Of a stretch of DNA of 8,691 nt, positions 1 through 5,876 are shown in pieces; position 1 is the stretch's first letter; each line of letters begins with the position of its first letter. The stretch comes from an uncultured Oscillospiraceae bacterium (lineage in GTDB: Bacteria; Bacillota; Clostridia; Oscillospirales; Oscillospiraceae): NCBI GenBank assembly GCA_910584285.1, contig CAJTYK010000069.1:1-8691 (forward strand), read 5' to 3'. The notes under the pieces were generated by a model. It was given only the letters and a program-made list of their open reading frames with translations. It searched no databases and was not told the origin of the DNA. The position numbers and the translations under genes were made by a program.

Positions 1-1053
1 CCCGGCCACGTGCTGGACAAGGCCGCCCTGTCCGACGAGGAGCAGCGGCAGCTCCTGCTGGCCCTGCAAAGCCTGCCCGACGGGGAGGGAGAGCAGGCCC
101 TCACCAAGCTGTCCGCCCTGTTCCGCCGGGAGCCGGAGGACTGGCTCCAGGTGAACCTGTCCCGCTGGGGGGCGGGGACGGCGGACAGCGAAAAGTTCCA
201 GCTTTTGCGGCAGGCGGTACTGGAGCGGCGGGTGCTCCGGTTTGACTACGCCAGCTCCTACGGCTCCACCCGGCCCCGGCGGGTGCTGCCCGCCCGGCTG
301 GTGTTCAAGGGCCAGGGGTGGTATTTACAAGCCTACGACCCGGAGCGGGAGGGCTACCGCACCTTCCGCCTATCCCGCATCCTGTCCCCAGAGCTCACCG
401 GGGAGGGGTTCCACCAGCCGCTGACCCCGCCGGAGGTGGACTATGCCGGGGAGATCCCGCCCCTGTTCCGGGTGGAGGCCCGGCTCCGATTTGCCCCCTA
501 TATGGCCTACCGGGTGTACGACGAGTTCGACCAGAGCTGCGTGGCCCGGCAGGAGGACGGCTCCCTGCTGGTGGAGACGGTGTTCCCCGAGGATCAGTGG
601 CTGTACGGCTATCTGCTCAGCTTCGGGGCGGCGGTGGAGGTGCTCTCGCCGGACACCCTGCGCCGCCGGCTGGCCGCCCTGGGCTGGAAAATTTATTGGG
701 CCCACGCTTCGGAACATGACATACCCTGTCAGGGTTGCGGCGCTATACTGGAACCATCCCAAACAAAGGAGGTTCCAACCATGGAACAATACAAAGACAT
801 GAAATTCTGCCAGTCCTGCGGGATGCCCCTGGGCCCCGACACCGCCCACGGCACCGAGGCGGACGGCTCCCCCAGCGCGGATTACTGCTCCTACTGCTAC
901 AAGGACGGGAAGTTCGCGGGGGAGATGACCATGGACGAGATGATCGACTTCTGCGCCCCCATGATGGCCCAGGCCAACCCCGGCATGACCCAGGAGCAGG
1001 CCAAGGCCCAGATGCACCAGTTCTTCCCCATGCTCAAACGGTGGAGGAAGTAA
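1..1053 (+). CDS. WYL-domain transcriptional regulator (5' end outside window), open in frame into a zinc-ribbon protein
   Basis: The frame is open from base 1, so the usual N-terminal helix-turn-helix lies upstream, outside the window. What is visible is the linker region (LSDEEQRQLLLALQ), then a WYL domain with the signature GWYLQAYDPEREGYRTFRLSRI at about 315-380, and a WCX-like C-terminal extension ending near LRRRLAALGWKIY at about 655-695. WYL proteins of the YafY type bind DNA and use the WYL domain to sense a ligand, often a nucleotide or nucleic acid; the ligand here is unknown. The regulator should end soon after 700 by family length, but no stop occurs and the frame continues through HDIPCQGCGAILEPSQTKEVPT into the zinc-ribbon protein that begins at 781. 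Either this is a real fusion or the regulator's stop was lost and two proteins are made. The GTG at 10 is only an internal codon, not a convincing start. The regulator identity is firm; the fusion is uncertain. Confidence 0.8.
   Translation, partial: PGHVLDKAALSDEEQRQLLLALQSLPDGEGEQALTKLSALFRREPEDWLQVNLSRWGAGTADSEKFQLLRQAVLERRVLRFDYASSYGSTRPRRVLPARLVFKGQGWYLQAYDPEREGYRTFRLSRILSPELTGEGFHQPLTPPEVDYAGEIPPLFRVEARLRFAPYMAYRVYDEFDQSCVARQEDGSLLVETVFPEDQWLYGYLLSFGAAVEVLSPDTLRRRLAALGWKIYWAHASEHDIPCQGCGAILEPSQTKEVPTMEQYKDMKFCQSCGMPLGPDTAHGTEADGSPSADYCSYCYKDGKFAGEMTMDEMIDFCAPMMAQANPGMTQEQAKAQMHQFFPMLKRWRK
717..749 (+). promoter_or_regulatory. Candidate operator and promoter between WYL regulator and zinc-ribbon gene
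   Basis: Two overlapping inverted repeats are seen: TGACA-TACCC-TGTCA (717-731) and ACCCTG-T-CAGGGT (723-735). A TATACT (744-749) lies just downstream and could be a -10 box. No good -35 box sits 16-18 bases upstream of it, which would fit a promoter that needs an activator. WYL regulators often control adjacent genes through inverted repeats, so autoregulation or control of the zinc-ribbon gene is the inference. The site lies inside the open frame of the regulator. Confidence 0.45.
765..772 (+). promoter_or_regulatory. Ribosome binding site AAAGGAGG that decides the zinc-ribbon start
   Basis: This is a full-strength Shine-Dalgarno sequence 8 bases before ATG 781, embedded in an open frame from the upstream regulator. 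It is the main argument that the zinc-ribbon protein is also, or only, made as a separate product. Confidence 0.8.
781..1053 (+). CDS. Small zinc-ribbon protein (Zn_ribbon_2 type), internal start in the same frame
   Basis: A 90-residue protein that fits the stand-alone 'putative zinc ribbon' family. Two CxxC knuckles are visible, C10/C13 in FCQSCGMPL and C36/C39 in YCSYCYKDGKF, and the C-terminus has the typical MTxEQAxxxxxxFxPxLKRWRK pattern. I choose ATG 781 because it follows a full AAAGGAGG (765-772) with an 8-base gap and because family members start just before the first CxxC. The same frame is open upstream into the WYL regulator, so a fused product is also possible. The position right behind a WYL regulator, with a palindrome in between, suggests it is that regulator's target. 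Its biochemical function is not known; four-cysteine ribbons of this kind bind zinc and may contact nucleic acid or protein. A strong terminator follows the stop. Confidence 0.75.
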   Translation: MEQYKDMKFCQSCGMPLGPDTAHGTEADGSPSADYCSYCYKDGKFAGEMTMDEMIDFCAPMMAQANPGMTQEQAKAQMHQFFPMLKRWRK

Positions 1054-1092
1054 AAAGGGAGGCCCCCGGATCGTTCCGGGGGCTTCCCTTTT
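1053..1092 (+). terminator. Rho-independent terminator after the zinc-ribbon gene
   Basis: An 18-bp stem (AAAAGGGAGGCCCCCGGA paired with TCCGGGGGCTTCCCTTTT, one G-T wobble) closes a TCGT loop and ends in a short T run. It starts within the TAA stop codon. The flanking A and T runs make it potentially active in both directions. Confidence 0.9.
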
Positions 1093-1112
1093 CTCAATCC
1101 CTGTGCTATAAT
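1084..1112 (+). promoter_or_regulatory. Sigma-A promoter for proBA (extended -10)
   Basis: TATAAT at 1107-1112 is preceded by TGC, giving an extended -10 box (TGCTATAAT). The -35 position 17 bases upstream holds only TTCCCT (1084-1089), inside the arm of the preceding terminator. Transcription would start near 1119, about 30 bases before the proB ATG. Confidence 0.7.
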
Positions 1113-1148
1113 AAGGATTCACTTTCACAGGATAGCGAGGGAAAGCAA

Positions 1149-1937
1149 ATGAGGATCGTGGTGAAGATCGGCACATCCACCCTGGCCCACGCCGCCGGGC
1201 GGCTGAACATCCGTCGGGTGGAGGGGCTGGTGAAGGTGCTGTCTGATCTGAAGAATCAGGGGGAGCAGCTCATTTTGGTGTCCTCCGGGGCCATCGGCAT
1301 GGGGGTGGGCAAACTCAACCTCCCCGGCCGCCCGGCGGATATGCCCACCAAGCAGGCCGCCGCCGCGGTGGGCCAGTGCGAGCTGATGTATACCTACGAC
1401 AAGCTGTTCGGCGAGTACAACCACGCCGTGGCCCAGCTCTTGCTCACCGGGGAGGACGTGCGCTTCCCTCACCGGCGGCAGAACTTTGTCAACGCCATGG
1501 AGCGCCTGCTGGAGCTGGGCGTGCTGCCCATCGTCAACGAGAACGACGCGGTGGCCACCGACGAGGTGGGGGAGGCCACCACCATCGGGGAGAACGACAC
1601 CCTGGCGGCCATTGTGGCGGAGTGCGTGGGGGCGGATCTGCTGGTGCTGCTCAGCGACATCGACGGGCTGTACACCGCCGACCCCCACCGGAACGCGGAC
1701 GCCGCCCTCATTCCGGAGGTGGGGGAGATCACGGCGGAGCTGCGGGCGCTGGCGGGGGATCCCGGCTCCGCCCTGGGCACCGGGGGGATGGCCACCAAGC
1801 TGAAGGCGGCGGACATCGCCATGGCCTGCGGCTGCGACATGGTGATCGCCAACGGCCAGCGTCCGGAGCTGCTGTACGATATCGCGGCGGGGCTGCCCGT
1901 CGGCACCCGCTTTCTTGGAAGGAGGGAGGGCGTATGA
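1149..1937 (+). CDS. proB: Glutamate 5-kinase, short form without PUA domain
   Basis: ProB phosphorylates L-glutamate with ATP to glutamyl 5-phosphate, the first step of proline synthesis in the cytoplasm. The 262 residues form one amino acid kinase domain: VKIGTS (5-10), SSGAIGMG (45-52), the glutamate-binding NEND (130-133), GENDTLAA (147-154), SDIDGLYTADP (169-179) and GTGGMATKLKAA (210-221). E. coli ProB has about 100 more residues forming a C-terminal PUA domain; that domain is absent here, a known variant in other bacteria. The ATG at 1149 is chosen because the kinase motif begins five residues in and GAGGG (1137-1141) sits 7 bases upstream; the longer open frame to 735 runs back across the terminator and promoter. 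The stop overlaps the proA start (ATGA). Feedback by proline is expected at the kinase domain but cannot be judged here. Confidence 0.97.
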   Translation: MRIVVKIGTSTLAHAAGRLNIRRVEGLVKVLSDLKNQGEQLILVSSGAIGMGVGKLNLPGRPADMPTKQAAAAVGQCELMYTYDKLFGEYNHAVAQLLLTGEDVRFPHRRQNFVNAMERLLELGVLPIVNENDAVATDEVGEATTIGENDTLAAIVAECVGADLLVLLSDIDGLYTADPHRNADAALIPEVGEITAELRALAGDPGSALGTGGMATKLKAADIAMACGCDMVIANGQRPELLYDIAAGLPVGTRFLGRREGV

Positions 1938-3190
1938 CGACCCGGGAGCTGCTGGAGCGGGCCAAGAGGGCAAAACCCGCCCTGGCCCTGGCGGACGCCG
2001 AGACGAAAAACCGGGCGCTGCTGGCCATGGCGGACGCGCTGGTGGACAACACCCAGGCCGTCCTCACCGCCAACGGTCTGGATCTCATTGAGGCCAGGGG
2101 CACCGTGTCCACCGTGATGCTGGATCGGCTTGCTCTCAACGAGGAACGGATTCTGAGCATGGCCCAGGGGGTGCGGGAGGTGGCCGCCCTCCCCGATCCG
2201 GTGGGAGCGGTGCTCAGCCGCCGCGAGCGCCCCAACGGCCTGGTCATCGACAAAACTGCCGTCCCCATGGGGGTCATCGCCATCATCTACGAGAGCCGGC
2301 CCAACGTCACGTCGGACGCGGCGGCGCTGGCGCTGAAGGCGGGCTCCGCCTGCGTGCTGCGCTGCGGCAAGGAGGCACACAGATCCGCCGCCGCCATCGT
2401 GTCCGCCCTGCGGGAGGGCTTGTCCGCCGCCGGACTGCCCCAGGACGCCCTGGGGCTGGTGGAGGACATCTCCCGCCAGTCCGCCGTGGAGCTGATGCAG
2501 GCGTCCGGGCTGGTGGACCTGCTCATTCCCCGGGGGGGCGCGGGCCTCATCCGGGCCTGCGTGGAGCAGGCCACCGTCCCCGTCATTGAGACGGGCACCG
2601 GCATCTGCCACGTCTACGTGGACCGGGACGCCGATCTGGATATGGCGCTGTCCATTATGGAGAACGCCAAGTGTTCCCGGCCCAGCGTGTGCAACGCCGC
2701 CGAGGTGTGCCTGGTGCACCGGGACGCGGCGGCCGCCTTCCTGCCCCGGCTGCGGGAGCGGCTGGTGGAGGGCCGGAAGGGGAGGGGACTGCCCCCGGTG
2801 GAGCTGCGGCTGGATCCACAGGCCGCCGCCCTTATTCCGGGCAAGCCCGCCGGTGCGGAGGACTTCGACACGGAGTTTTTAGACTACATCCTGGCTGTCA
2901 AGGTGGTGGACGGCGTGGACGGGGCCTGTGCCCACATCGCCGCCCACTCCACCGGCCACAGCGAGGCCATCGTCACGGAAAACACGGACACGGCCAGGCG
3001 GTTCACCGCCCTGGTGGACTCGGCGGCGGTGTACTGGAACGCCTCCACCCGGTTCACCGACGGCGGGGAGTTCGGCCTGGGCTGCGAGATGGGTATCTCC
3101 ACCCAGCGGCTCCACGCCCGGGGTCCCATGGGGCTGGCGGAGCTGTGCAGCTACAAATATATTATCCAAGGGAACGGACAAATCCGGTGA
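1934..3190 (+). CDS. proA: Gamma-glutamyl phosphate reductase
   Basis: ProA reduces glutamyl 5-phosphate with NADPH to glutamate 5-semialdehyde, which cyclises to the precursor reduced by ProC. The 418 residues match the usual length of this aldehyde-dehydrogenase-like family. Seen are IYESRPNVT (118-126), LKAGSACVLRCGKEA (134-148), ETGTGICHVYVD (219-230), the catalytic cysteine C253 in RPSVCNAAE, GHSEAIVTEN (341-350) and the long C-terminal signature NASTRFTDGGEFGLG to GPMGL (369-401). The ATG at 1934 overlaps the proB stop by four bases and has AAGGAGG at 1919-1925 with an 8-base gap, so the pair is translationally coupled and the unstable intermediate can pass between the enzymes. proC is not in the window. 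A terminator follows. Confidence 0.97.
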   Translation: MTTRELLERAKRAKPALALADAETKNRALLAMADALVDNTQAVLTANGLDLIEARGTVSTVMLDRLALNEERILSMAQGVREVAALPDPVGAVLSRRERPNGLVIDKTAVPMGVIAIIYESRPNVTSDAAALALKAGSACVLRCGKEAHRSAAAIVSALREGLSAAGLPQDALGLVEDISRQSAVELMQASGLVDLLIPRGGAGLIRACVEQATVPVIETGTGICHVYVDRDADLDMALSIMENAKCSRPSVCNAAEVCLVHRDAAAAFLPRLRERLVEGRKGRGLPPVELRLDPQAAALIPGKPAGAEDFDTEFLDYILAVKVVDGVDGACAHIAAHSTGHSEAIVTENTDTARRFTALVDSAAVYWNASTRFTDGGEFGLGCEMGISTQRLHARGPMGLAELCSYKYIIQGNGQIR

Positions 3191-3191
3191 C

Positions 3192-3234
3192 AAAAAACGC
3201 AGATCCGCGGCAATTCCGCAGGTCTGCGTTTTTA
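3192..3234 (+). terminator. Rho-independent terminator after proBA
   Basis: The inverted repeat AAAAACGCAGATCCGCGG / CCGCAGGTCTGCGTTTTT, with one mismatch and one wobble, begins two bases after the proA stop and ends in a T run. The A-rich left side means it could also work from the minus strand. Confidence 0.88.
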
Positions 3235-3295
3235 TTGCGTATTCATCAAGCACCCTGTTTCGTCACCGTCGCAAAACGCAAAGGTCTGCACCTGT

Positions 3296-3364
3296 TTGAA
3301 GCGAGCTTCAAGTTCGCGGGTCTAAGACCCTTTTCGGTTCCTTTTTCTTTCCAGAAAAAGGAAC
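3296..3364. repeat. Cluster of three small perfect hairpins between proA and the DUF6512 gene
   Basis: Three perfect inverted repeats follow one another: TTGAAGC-GA-GCTTCAA (3296-3311), GGGTCT-A-AGACCC (3318-3330) and GTTCCTTTTTCT-TTCC-AGAAAAAGGAAC (3337-3364). The last ends 3 bases before the minus-strand stop of the DUF6512 gene and could stop or protect its transcript, but no T run follows on that strand, so it is not a textbook terminator. The rest of 3235-3367 has no gene that I can support. Confidence 0.6.
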
Positions 3365-3367
3365 AAA

Positions 3368-3889
3368 CTACACCGGAATGGTCAAAAACGTCCGCAGCCC
3401 CTGACTGAGGTCGGCGAACAGCGCCGCGTCCGGCGGGAAGAAGGTGAACCACACAATGAGCGCCCCCAGCAGGCCCGTCAGGATCCACGCCGCTGTAGAC
3501 GTACCCGGCCACTCGCACAGCAGCCACAGCGTCCGGGGCAGCAGGAAGCCCAGAGCCAGCGGCAGGAAAAACAGGATCAGATCCACGATCATGGACTCCC
3601 CCCGGAACACCACGTGGTACAGGTAGCCCGCCCCCAGCATCACCGCGCAGGCCACCACCGTGGACAGCAGCCAGGCGGGCAGGCCCAGCCCCTTGCCCCG
3701 GCCCAGGATCAGGGAGACGGCCAGCAGGGGAAAATAGATCAGCTTCACGTGCTCCCACACGCTCTCCCGCACCGAGGAGATGAGGGCGAACACCGGATTG
3801 GGCAGCCACTGGTACAGGAAGTGGAGCAGCACTCCGGCCACGGCGGCCAGGGCGTAGGCCAGCAGCAGTTTTTTGGTTGTTTTTTCCAT
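3368..3889 (-). CDS. DUF6512-type integral membrane protein
   Basis: A 173-residue, very hydrophobic protein with five likely membrane segments: about 8-28, 48-63, 71-95, 100-124 and 132-152. The stretch FALISSVRESVWEHVKLIYFP (34-54) with ESVWEH resembles the (N/R)ES(V/I)WEH motif that I associate with the DUF6512 family of Firmicutes membrane proteins; the length also fits. No function is established for the family and I do not propose one. ATG 3889 is preferred over the GTG two codons upstream (3895), because GAGG (minus strand, 3897-3900) is about 7 bases from the ATG and overlaps the space the GTG would need. It is a single gene convergent with proBA and divergent from spoIVB. Confidence 0.75.
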   Translation of the reverse strand: MEKTTKKLLLAYALAAVAGVLLHFLYQWLPNPVFALISSVRESVWEHVKLIYFPLLAVSLILGRGKGLGLPAWLLSTVVACAVMLGAGYLYHVVFRGESMIVDLILFFLPLALGFLLPRTLWLLCEWPGTSTAAWILTGLLGALIVWFTFFPPDAALFADLSQGLRTFLTIPV

Positions 3890-3907
3890 AAACACACCTC
3901 ACTTTGG

Positions 3908-3935
3908 TATATAGGATATGTCCAGGACGGGGCAA
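3908..3935 (-). promoter_or_regulatory. Candidate sigma-A promoter for the DUF6512 gene
   Basis: Read on the minus strand, TTGCCC (3935-3930) is followed after 16 bases by TATATA (3913-3908), about 20 bases before the ATG. Spacing and boxes are acceptable but not strong. Confidence 0.4.
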
Positions 3936-4152
3936 ACTATGTTTGTCCACCCGCAAAAATCATTTGATTTCAAAATTCGATAAATTCTGGCGATCCGCCG
4001 CAACTTTCCAGCATAGTTTAAGAAAGCGCCTGATTTCAAGCCCGGCCATCTGCCGACGCTGTCAAACCCGCCTGACTTTGCCACAGTGAAACGCCGCCTC
4101 CGCCGCCATATTAAAAGGGCGGGCGCTGAGATGGCGTCTGTCAGTTTGAAAT
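3936..4152. other. Intergenic control region between the DUF6512 gene and spoIVB, no gene seen
   Basis: This stretch is clearly more AT-rich around 3955-4020 than the genes beside it. The 9-base word TGATTTCAA occurs twice (3965-3973 and 4031-4039). Short open frames here show no coding character. Apart from the two candidate promoters I find no recognisable riboswitch or RNA gene. Confidence 0.5.
4087..4113 (+). promoter_or_regulatory. Candidate sigma-G/sigma-F promoter for spoIVB
   Basis: CATATTA (4107-4113) fits the CATNNTA -10 box of forespore sigma-G promoters. TGAAA (4087-4091) lies 15 bases upstream as a possible -35 box; this is somewhat short of the usual spacing. spoIVB is a forespore gene in Bacillus, controlled by sigma-F and sigma-G, so the assignment fits the gene, but the evidence is one good box. 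Confidence 0.4.
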
Positions 4153-4162
4153 AAGGCGGTGA
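4153..4162 (+). promoter_or_regulatory. Ribosome binding site AAGGCGGTGA that makes the spoIVB start ambiguous
   Basis: This differs from the ideal AAGGAGGTGA at one base. It touches ATG 4163, leaving only 3 bases after AGGCGG, which is very short. TTG at 4169, two codons later in the same frame, has a 9-base gap. The start may therefore be TTG 4169; the protein would differ by two residues. Confidence 0.6.
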
Positions 4163-5215
4163 ATGGATTTGAATGAAGAAGCAAGACCATTTGTGGGGGC
4201 GGCGACGTTGCGGGGCGCGGCGCTGCTGCTGGCGGCGGTGCTGACCCTGTGGCCCACCGTGGCCACAGCCTGGGCCAGCCCGGCCATCGTGGTGCCCGTG
4301 GGCCGGGCGGTGGGCATCAAGCTCTTTTCCGACGGCGTGGTGGTGGTGGGCACCTCCGAGGTGGCGTCGGAGGGCGGTAATGTGAACCCGGCCAAGGACT
4401 GCGGCCTGCGGGAGGGGGACATCATCACCCACATCAACTCCACCGAGGTGGACACCATTGAGGAGGTATCCGCCCTCCTCCAGGAGCTGGAGGGCCAGAC
4501 CATGAGCATCCGGGCCATCCGGGACGAGAAGCAGGTGCAGCTCACAGCCACGCCGGTGCTGTGCCCCGCCGACGGGGCCTATAAGCTGGGGGCCTGGATC
4601 CGGGACTCCATGGCGGGCATCGGCACGGTGACCTTCTACGACCCGGCCACCGGGGCCTTCGGCGCCCTGGGCCACGGCATCAACGACACGGACACCGCCC
4701 TGCTCATGCCCCTGGAGAGCGGCTCCATCCTGCCGGCCACCGTGGCCGGGGTGGAGAAGGGCAGGAGCGGCGCGCCGGGGCAGCTCAAGGGCGTGTTTGA
4801 CACCGCGTCCACCCTGGGCCTGCTCCGGGCCAATACCGCCGGTGGCGTGTTCGGCACCCTCACCGACGGCCGCTGGGTGGACGGCGCCGCGGTAGAGGTG
4901 GCGGCCCGGGACGAGGTTTTCCCCGGCCCCGCCCAGATCCTCTGCAACATCTCGGGCGACCGGGTGGACAAATTCCAGGTGGAGATCTCCAAGGTGTTCG
5001 CTGAGCGGGAGGACGACTGCCGGGACTACCTGATCAAGGTGACCGATCAGCGGCTGCTGGACGCCACCGGCGGCATCGTCCAGGGCATGAGCGGCAGCCC
5101 CATCCTGCAAAACGGGAAAATTGTGGGGGCGGTGACCCACGTGATGGTGGACGACCCCACCAGCGGCTACGGCATCTACGTGGGCCGTATGCTCCGACTG
5201 GACGGGGCGGCGTAA
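4163..5215 (+). CDS. spoIVB: SpoIVB, stage IV sporulation serine protease (family S55)
   Basis: In Bacillus, SpoIVB is made in the forespore, crosses into the intermembrane space and cleaves SpoIVFA, which releases SpoIVFB to process pro-sigma-K in the mother cell. Here a short N-terminus is followed by a membrane anchor or signal segment (about 12-38), a PDZ domain (about 45-128, with GLREGDIITHINSTEV), and the S55 protease domain. The triad can be placed by its motifs: H171 in LGHGI, D295 in VTDQRLL, and S310 in GGIVQGMSGSPILQNGK, with the Asp-Ser spacing of 15 seen in the Bacillus enzyme. At 350 residues it is shorter than the 425 of B. subtilis, mainly N-terminally. The start is ATG 4163 or TTG 4169. 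spo0A, the usual downstream neighbour, is not here; an HD hydrolase with its own promoter follows. This gene marks the organism as a likely spore former. Confidence 0.96.
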   Translation: MDLNEEARPFVGAATLRGAALLLAAVLTLWPTVATAWASPAIVVPVGRAVGIKLFSDGVVVVGTSEVASEGGNVNPAKDCGLREGDIITHINSTEVDTIEEVSALLQELEGQTMSIRAIRDEKQVQLTATPVLCPADGAYKLGAWIRDSMAGIGTVTFYDPATGAFGALGHGINDTDTALLMPLESGSILPATVAGVEKGRSGAPGQLKGVFDTASTLGLLRANTAGGVFGTLTDGRWVDGAAVEVAARDEVFPGPAQILCNISGDRVDKFQVEISKVFAEREDDCRDYLIKVTDQRLLDATGGIVQGMSGSPILQNGKIVGAVTHVMVDDPTSGYGIYVGRMLRLDGAA

Positions 5216-5218
5216 GCC

Positions 5219-5247
5219 TTGACAAGGGCCGGGGCGGGTAGTATGAT
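5219..5247 (+). promoter_or_regulatory. Near-consensus sigma-A promoter for the HD hydrolase-trmO pair
   Basis: TTGACA (5219-5224), an exact 17-base spacer and TATGAT (5242-5247) begin three bases after the spoIVB stop. TATGAT is mirrored by ATCATA (5257-5262) across the expected transcription start, and ATGAT/ATCAT pairs also occur, so an operator is possible. Vegetative transcription of these two genes would then be independent of sporulation. Confidence 0.85.
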
Positions 5248-5279
5248 CCTTCTATCATCATAAAAAGGAGAGATCCGCC

Positions 5280-5837
5280 ATGATACCCACTCCGGAACAG
5301 GCCTGGGAGCTTTTATGCGAGTATAACGAGGGGGACTTCCACCGCAAGCACGCCCGCACGGTGGGGGACGTGTTGCGCTGGTACGCCGTGGAGCTGGGCC
5401 ACGGGGACGAGGCCGACTACTGGGAGGCCGTGGGCATTCTCCACGACCTGGACTTTGAGCAGTGGCCCGACCAGCACTGCGTCAAGTGCCAGGAGCTGAT
5501 GCGGGAGAGGGGCATCGACGAGGCCCTGATCCGGGCCGTGGCCTGCCACGGCTGGCCCGACTGCGTGGACCTTGAGCCCCAGCTGGAGCTGGAAAAGGTG
5601 CTCTACGCCGTGGACGAGCTGACGGGCCTCATTGGGGCGGCGGCCATGATGCGCCCCTCCAAGAGCGTGGACGACATGGAGCTCAAGTCGCTGAAGAAGA
5701 AGTTTAAGGACAAAAAATTCGCGGCGGGCTGCTCCCGGGACGTGATCCAGAAAGGCGCGGAGCTGCTGGGCTGGGAGCTGGACGAGCTGATGGAAAAAAC
5801 CATCCAGGCCATGCGGGCCAGCCCCAACGTGGACTGA
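5280..5837 (+). CDS. HD-domain metal-dependent hydrolase
   Basis: A 185-residue soluble protein with the HD superfamily layout: H24 in HRKHARTV, the doublet H55-D56 in VGILHDLDFEQWP, H90 in VACHG and D112 in YAVDELTGLI. These residues bind one or two metal ions in enzymes that hydrolyse phosphoesters, often nucleotides. The substrate cannot be told from the sequence. A lysine-rich stretch, SLKKKFKDKKFA (137-148), is the only other notable feature and may form a basic surface. ATG 5280 has AAGGAG (5265-5270) 9 bases upstream and its own strong promoter. trmO starts one base after its stop, so the two are cotranscribed and probably coupled; this hints at RNA or nucleotide metabolism but does not show it. 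The family is firm, the role unknown. Confidence 0.88.
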   Translation: MIPTPEQAWELLCEYNEGDFHRKHARTVGDVLRWYAVELGHGDEADYWEAVGILHDLDFEQWPDQHCVKCQELMRERGIDEALIRAVACHGWPDCVDLEPQLELEKVLYAVDELTGLIGAAAMMRPSKSVDDMELKSLKKKFKDKKFAAGCSRDVIQKGAELLGWELDELMEKTIQAMRASPNVD

Positions 5838-5876
5838 GATGGAGCCATCTGCGATGGAATCATCTGCGATGGAGCC
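5838..5876 (+). repeat. trmO: 15-bp tandem repeat (2.6 copies) at the trmO start
   Basis: GATGGAGCCATCTGC (5838-5852) is followed by GATGGAATCATCTGC (5853-5867) and by the first nine bases of a third unit (5868-5876). The two full units differ at two bases. Each unit carries an ATG in the trmO frame, and the unit length keeps the frame. Confidence 0.9.

Noticed and set aside
10..12. GTG at 10 as the start of the WYL regulator
   Set aside because: The frame is open to base 1, no ribosome binding site precedes it, and the helix-turn-helix domain expected before this region would be missing.
735..1148. Upstream extension of the proB frame
   Set aside because: It crosses the zinc-ribbon gene in another frame, the terminator and the proB promoter; the kinase domain begins at 1149.
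1469..2719. Long minus-strand open frame (416 codons) opposite proB-proA
   Set aside because: It lies fully under two well-identified genes, has low-complexity composition rich in H, G and R typical of GC-rich antisense frames, and no recognisable motif.
3904..4089. Short plus-strand open frame (61 codons) in the spoIVB upstream region
   Set aside because: No ribosome binding site, no family resemblance, and overlaps the divergent promoter region.
3899..5140. Long minus-strand open frame (413 codons) opposite spoIVB
   Set aside because: Antisense shadow of spoIVB; the composition is repetitive and the frame runs into the intergenic control region.
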